From Selenomonas ruminantium subsp. ruminantium ATCC 12561 (GTDB taxonomy: Bacteria > Bacillota > Negativicutes > Selenomonadales > Selenomonadaceae), in contig NZ_AUJE01000003.1 in assembly GCF_000424065.1 (NCBI RefSeq), positions 1-64,000 of the forward strand: DNA of 64,000 bases, written 5' to 3'. Position 1 is the stretch's first letter. Each line of letters starts with the position of its first letter. The notes under the pieces are model-generated. The model saw only the letters and a program-made list of their open reading frames with translations. It was not told the DNA's origin and ran no database searches. Shown piece after piece: positions 61,908 to 64,000 of the stretch. The translations under genes and the position numbers were made by a program.

Positions 61908-61921
61908 GGTTATATATAACC
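61908..61921. promoter_or_regulatory. Operator-like palindrome, distal
   Basis: GGTTATATATAACC is a perfect 14-bp palindrome directly upstream of the -35 box. It matches the proximal site at 12 of 14 bases, so one dimeric repressor could bind both. Confidence 0.75.
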
Positions 61922-61951
61922 TTTTTAATTTATATTCATAAACGCAAAAAA

Positions 61952-61974
61952 ACGGGATACATAATGTACCCCGT
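61952..61974 (-). terminator. Terminator upstream of the operon promoter
   Basis: ACGGGATACAT and ATGTACCCCGT pair with one mismatch around one base; on the minus strand TTTTTTT follows. It would stop transcripts from the right, for example from the small frame at 62081-62206. Confidence 0.8.
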
Positions 61975-62080
61975 GAAGTTATGACAGCACTCCTGTTAAT
62001 CATTTGGATTTAAACATCTCAGCAACCAATTTTAAAGATACTGCCTTATTCATAAACCATTAATAAGGCTCCGTCATACA

Positions 62081-62206
62081 TCAGTTTTGTTGCTCATCGA
62101 ACAATACCCACAAGATTTCTTCAAACGCCTGGGGCTGCTCCTTTATTACTTCGCTGTGTAAAGAAAACAGATTTTTCAGTAAATGAGAATCTCTTTTGAT
62201 AAGCAT
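62081..62206 (-). CDS. Possible 41-aa small protein or gene remnant
   Basis: A short frame starting MLIKRDSHLLKNLFSLHSEV, without a convincing ribosome site. It precedes a minus-strand terminator, which suggests that something was once transcribed here. It may be a small regulator or the remains of a gene; the rest of 61975-62316 holds nothing else I can name. Confidence 0.3.
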   Translation of the reverse strand: MLIKRDSHLLKNLFSLHSEVIKEQPQAFEEILWVLFDEQQN

Positions 62207-62316
62207 TCTAAAATATCAGCAGGATTTAATCGCTTCTGCCTCGAAATTAGCTTTTAGTCGTCAAGTTATACCTGTAATGTAGATTTCCCCCCACATATAG
62301 AATCGAGGAACAACCA

Positions 62317-64000
62317 ATGAGCAAATATAATGTAAATCAATATTCTGTAAATACTCTATTGGGCTTCATCGAAGGAGGCAACATCGCCATTCCTGAAATC
62401 CAACGTCCTTTTGTCTGGAAGGCCAGCAAAGTGCGTGACCTGATAGATTCTCTATACAACGGCTACCCCACCGGTTACATCATAATCTGGCAAAACGGAA
62501 ACGTGAAGCTTAAGGATGGCTCCAGTTCCGTAGGAAAGAAAATCCTCATCGATGGACAGCAACGTATCACAGCACTCATGGCAGCCATAGCCGGACAGAA
62601 CATACTAACTGAAAATTACGAAGAAAAACCCATCCGCATTGCCTTCAACCCCATTGCAGGTGAGGATGAAGAACGATTTGCCGTACAGACCCCTGTCCAC
62701 ATGAAGAGTCCCATGTGGATTGCAGATATTTCCGAAGTATTCAAGCCAGAATTTGACAGCTATGGCTTTATTGAAGAATTCACGGCGAAGAACCCCTCCG
62801 TCTCGAAAAGTGAAGTCAATAAAGCAATCCTGAAACTACTCGGTATACAGAATTGCCAAATCGGAGCTATTGAGCTTATACCACAACTGGATATTAGTGA
62901 AGTAACAGAAATCTTCGTGCGCATCAATTCCCAGGGGAAGCGGCTCAATGAAGCTGATTTCGCCATGTCTAAAATTGCTGCTGACGAAGGCTATGGTGGT
63001 AACCTACTCCGCAAAGCCATCGATTATTTCTGCCACCTCGCCGTAGAACCAGCATTCTACAGCAAACTGAAAACCGTGGATGCTGAGTTCATGCAGTCTC
63101 CCTACGGTGCCAAGATGAAATGGCTTAAGGACGATTACGATGACATCTACGACCCGGAATATAATGATATGCTGCGTGTTTCCTTCATGCACCAGTTCAA
63201 TCGTGGCAAACTGGGTGACTTGGTGAGTCTTCTCTCCGGCAGGGATTTCAAGGACCGCTCCTTTAAGGAGGAAATCGCAGAGAACAGCTTTAAGAAGCTG
63301 GCGAACGGCATACTGAATTTCATGAGCGAATACAACTTCAAGCAATTTGTACTAGCCATCAAGTCTGCCGGTTTCATCTCTTCCAAGCTAATAAACTCAA
63401 TGATGACACTAGATTTTGCATATACCCTTTTCCTCATCCTGCAGAACGGTGACGAGGTGGCAAAGACCGAAATCAAGCGATACATTCAGAAATGGTTCGT
63501 ACTCTCAGTCCTGACCGGGCGCTATATTTCCTCTCCAGAATCTCAGATGGACAGGGACTTGCGCGGTATCAAGGACAAGGGCTTTTTAATATTCTTCAAG
63601 GAAAATGAAGAATCTATGCTCTCTGATACCTTCTGGAACGTACGCCTCGTGCAGAGTATGGAGACTTCCTCCATCAGCAGCCCTTATTTCAATACTTACT
63701 TAGCAGCGCAAGTTTTCTTCGGTGATCATTCCTTGTTGTCCACCACCTCCAAAGTGGAGCACCTTATTACTGTAGCCGGGGATGTTCATCACATCTTCCC
63801 CAAGGAGTATCTGAAGCAAAACGGTTATAACGACAAATCACTTTATAACCAAGTGGCGAACTATACATATCTCGATACCACGGTCAACATTGCCGTGGGC
63901 AAAAAGGCCCCAAGCGATTATTTCAATCAAGCACTGTCACAATGTGGTACTGACAAGCTCACCTGCGGTACAATTGCAGAGGAATCCGTTTTCTGGGAAA
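62317..64000 (+). CDS. DUF262/HNH (GmrSD-like) protein, truncated by window end
   Basis: The frame stays open to the window edge (over 560 codons). The N-terminal DUF262 domain carries IPEIQRPFVWKASKVRDLID, GYPTGYIIIW, and the signature LIDGQQRITALMA, which bind and hydrolyse nucleotides in GmrS-like proteins. Near residue 490, GDVHHIFPKEYLKQNG is an HNH (DUF1524-like) nuclease motif. Single-chain DUF262-HNH proteins include type IV restriction enzymes that cut modified DNA. It is divergent from the restriction-like operon. Confidence 0.9.
   Translation, partial: MSKYNVNQYSVNTLLGFIEGGNIAIPEIQRPFVWKASKVRDLIDSLYNGYPTGYIIIWQNGNVKLKDGSSSVGKKILIDGQQRITALMAAIAGQNILTENYEEKPIRIAFNPIAGEDEERFAVQTPVHMKSPMWIADISEVFKPEFDSYGFIEEFTAKNPSVSKSEVNKAILKLLGIQNCQIGAIELIPQLDISEVTEIFVRINSQGKRLNEADFAMSKIAADEGYGGNLLRKAIDYFCHLAVEPAFYSKLKTVDAEFMQSPYGAKMKWLKDDYDDIYDPEYNDMLRVSFMHQFNRGKLGDLVSLLSGRDFKDRSFKEEIAENSFKKLANGILNFMSEYNFKQFVLAIKSAGFISSKLINSMMTLDFAYTLFLILQNGDEVAKTEIKRYIQKWFVLSVLTGRYISSPESQMDRDLRGIKDKGFLIFFKENEESMLSDTFWNVRLVQSMETSSISSPYFNTYLAAQVFFGDHSLLSTTSKVEHLITVAGDVHHIFPKEYLKQNGYNDKSLYNQVANYTYLDTTVNIAVGKKAPSDYFNQALSQCGTDKLTCGTIAEESVFWE

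Noticed and set aside
1-64000. CRISPR arrays, rRNA and tRNA genes
   Set aside because: No regularly spaced repeats, rRNA-like segments or cloverleaf-forming sequence with conserved T-loop words was noticed by eye; weak tRNA genes could be missed without a scan.

Overview
The window looks like a chromosomal segment of a Negativicutes bacterium (Selenomonas/Mitsuokella-like). This is inferred from the packed aroA-cmk-plsC cluster, protein flavour and base composition; no rRNA or other marker is present, so the genus is a guess. It has three parts.

(1) 1-10.5 kb is host chromosome. It starts with the tail of an IS3-family insertion sequence, followed by a hydantoinase/oxoprolinase gene and a permease. 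A tight minus-strand run of housekeeping genes follows: dacA, rluB, a flavoprotein, aroA, cmk, plsC and a metallo-beta-lactamase-fold hydrolase. It ends at a strong terminator near 4.04 kb.

(2) About 10.6-51.4 kb is an essentially complete HK97-type siphophage prophage, read almost entirely on the minus strand. Read from its early end: a structured leader RNA with an apparent attenuator, a sigma-like regulator, DUF2800, DUF2815, family A DNA polymerase, antirepressor, P4-type primase-helicase, VRR-NUC nuclease, SNF2-like helicase, DUF1492 regulator, HNH nuclease, a probable cos region, TerS, a ParB-methyltransferase, amidase, TerL, portal, ClpP-like protease, HK97 capsid, connector/adaptor/tail genes, a gpG/gpGT-like pair with a canonical -1 slippery heptamer, tape measure, tail-tip proteins, holin, and two tandem large serine recombinases at the left end. 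I could not identify a CI-type repressor. The unusual feature is seven separate plus-strand cargo units set into the minus-strand packaging, head and tail module: FluC/CrcB, a Gdx/SugE-type SMR exporter, a secreted protein, a TIGR04076 protein, a C_GCAxxG_C_C protein, an LRAT-like protein and a DinJ-YafQ toxin-antitoxin pair. Several have their own promoters, and most abut the neighbouring phage gene tail to tail.

(3) 51.4-64 kb is a defence island. One promoter, flanked by two operator-like palindromes, appears to drive a five-gene minus-strand operon: an atypical N6-methylase/specificity fusion, a 179-aa unknown protein, HsdM, HsdS, and an HsdR that carries a C-terminal helix-turn-helix. 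A divergent DUF262/HNH (GmrSD-like) gene runs off the right edge. Whether this island belongs to the prophage or the host cannot be decided, because the right attachment site was not found.

The points most worth following up are the moron-rich architecture, the structured early leader, the five-gene restriction-like operon, three dispersed conserved element families, and an iteron-like inverted repeat beside the primase.
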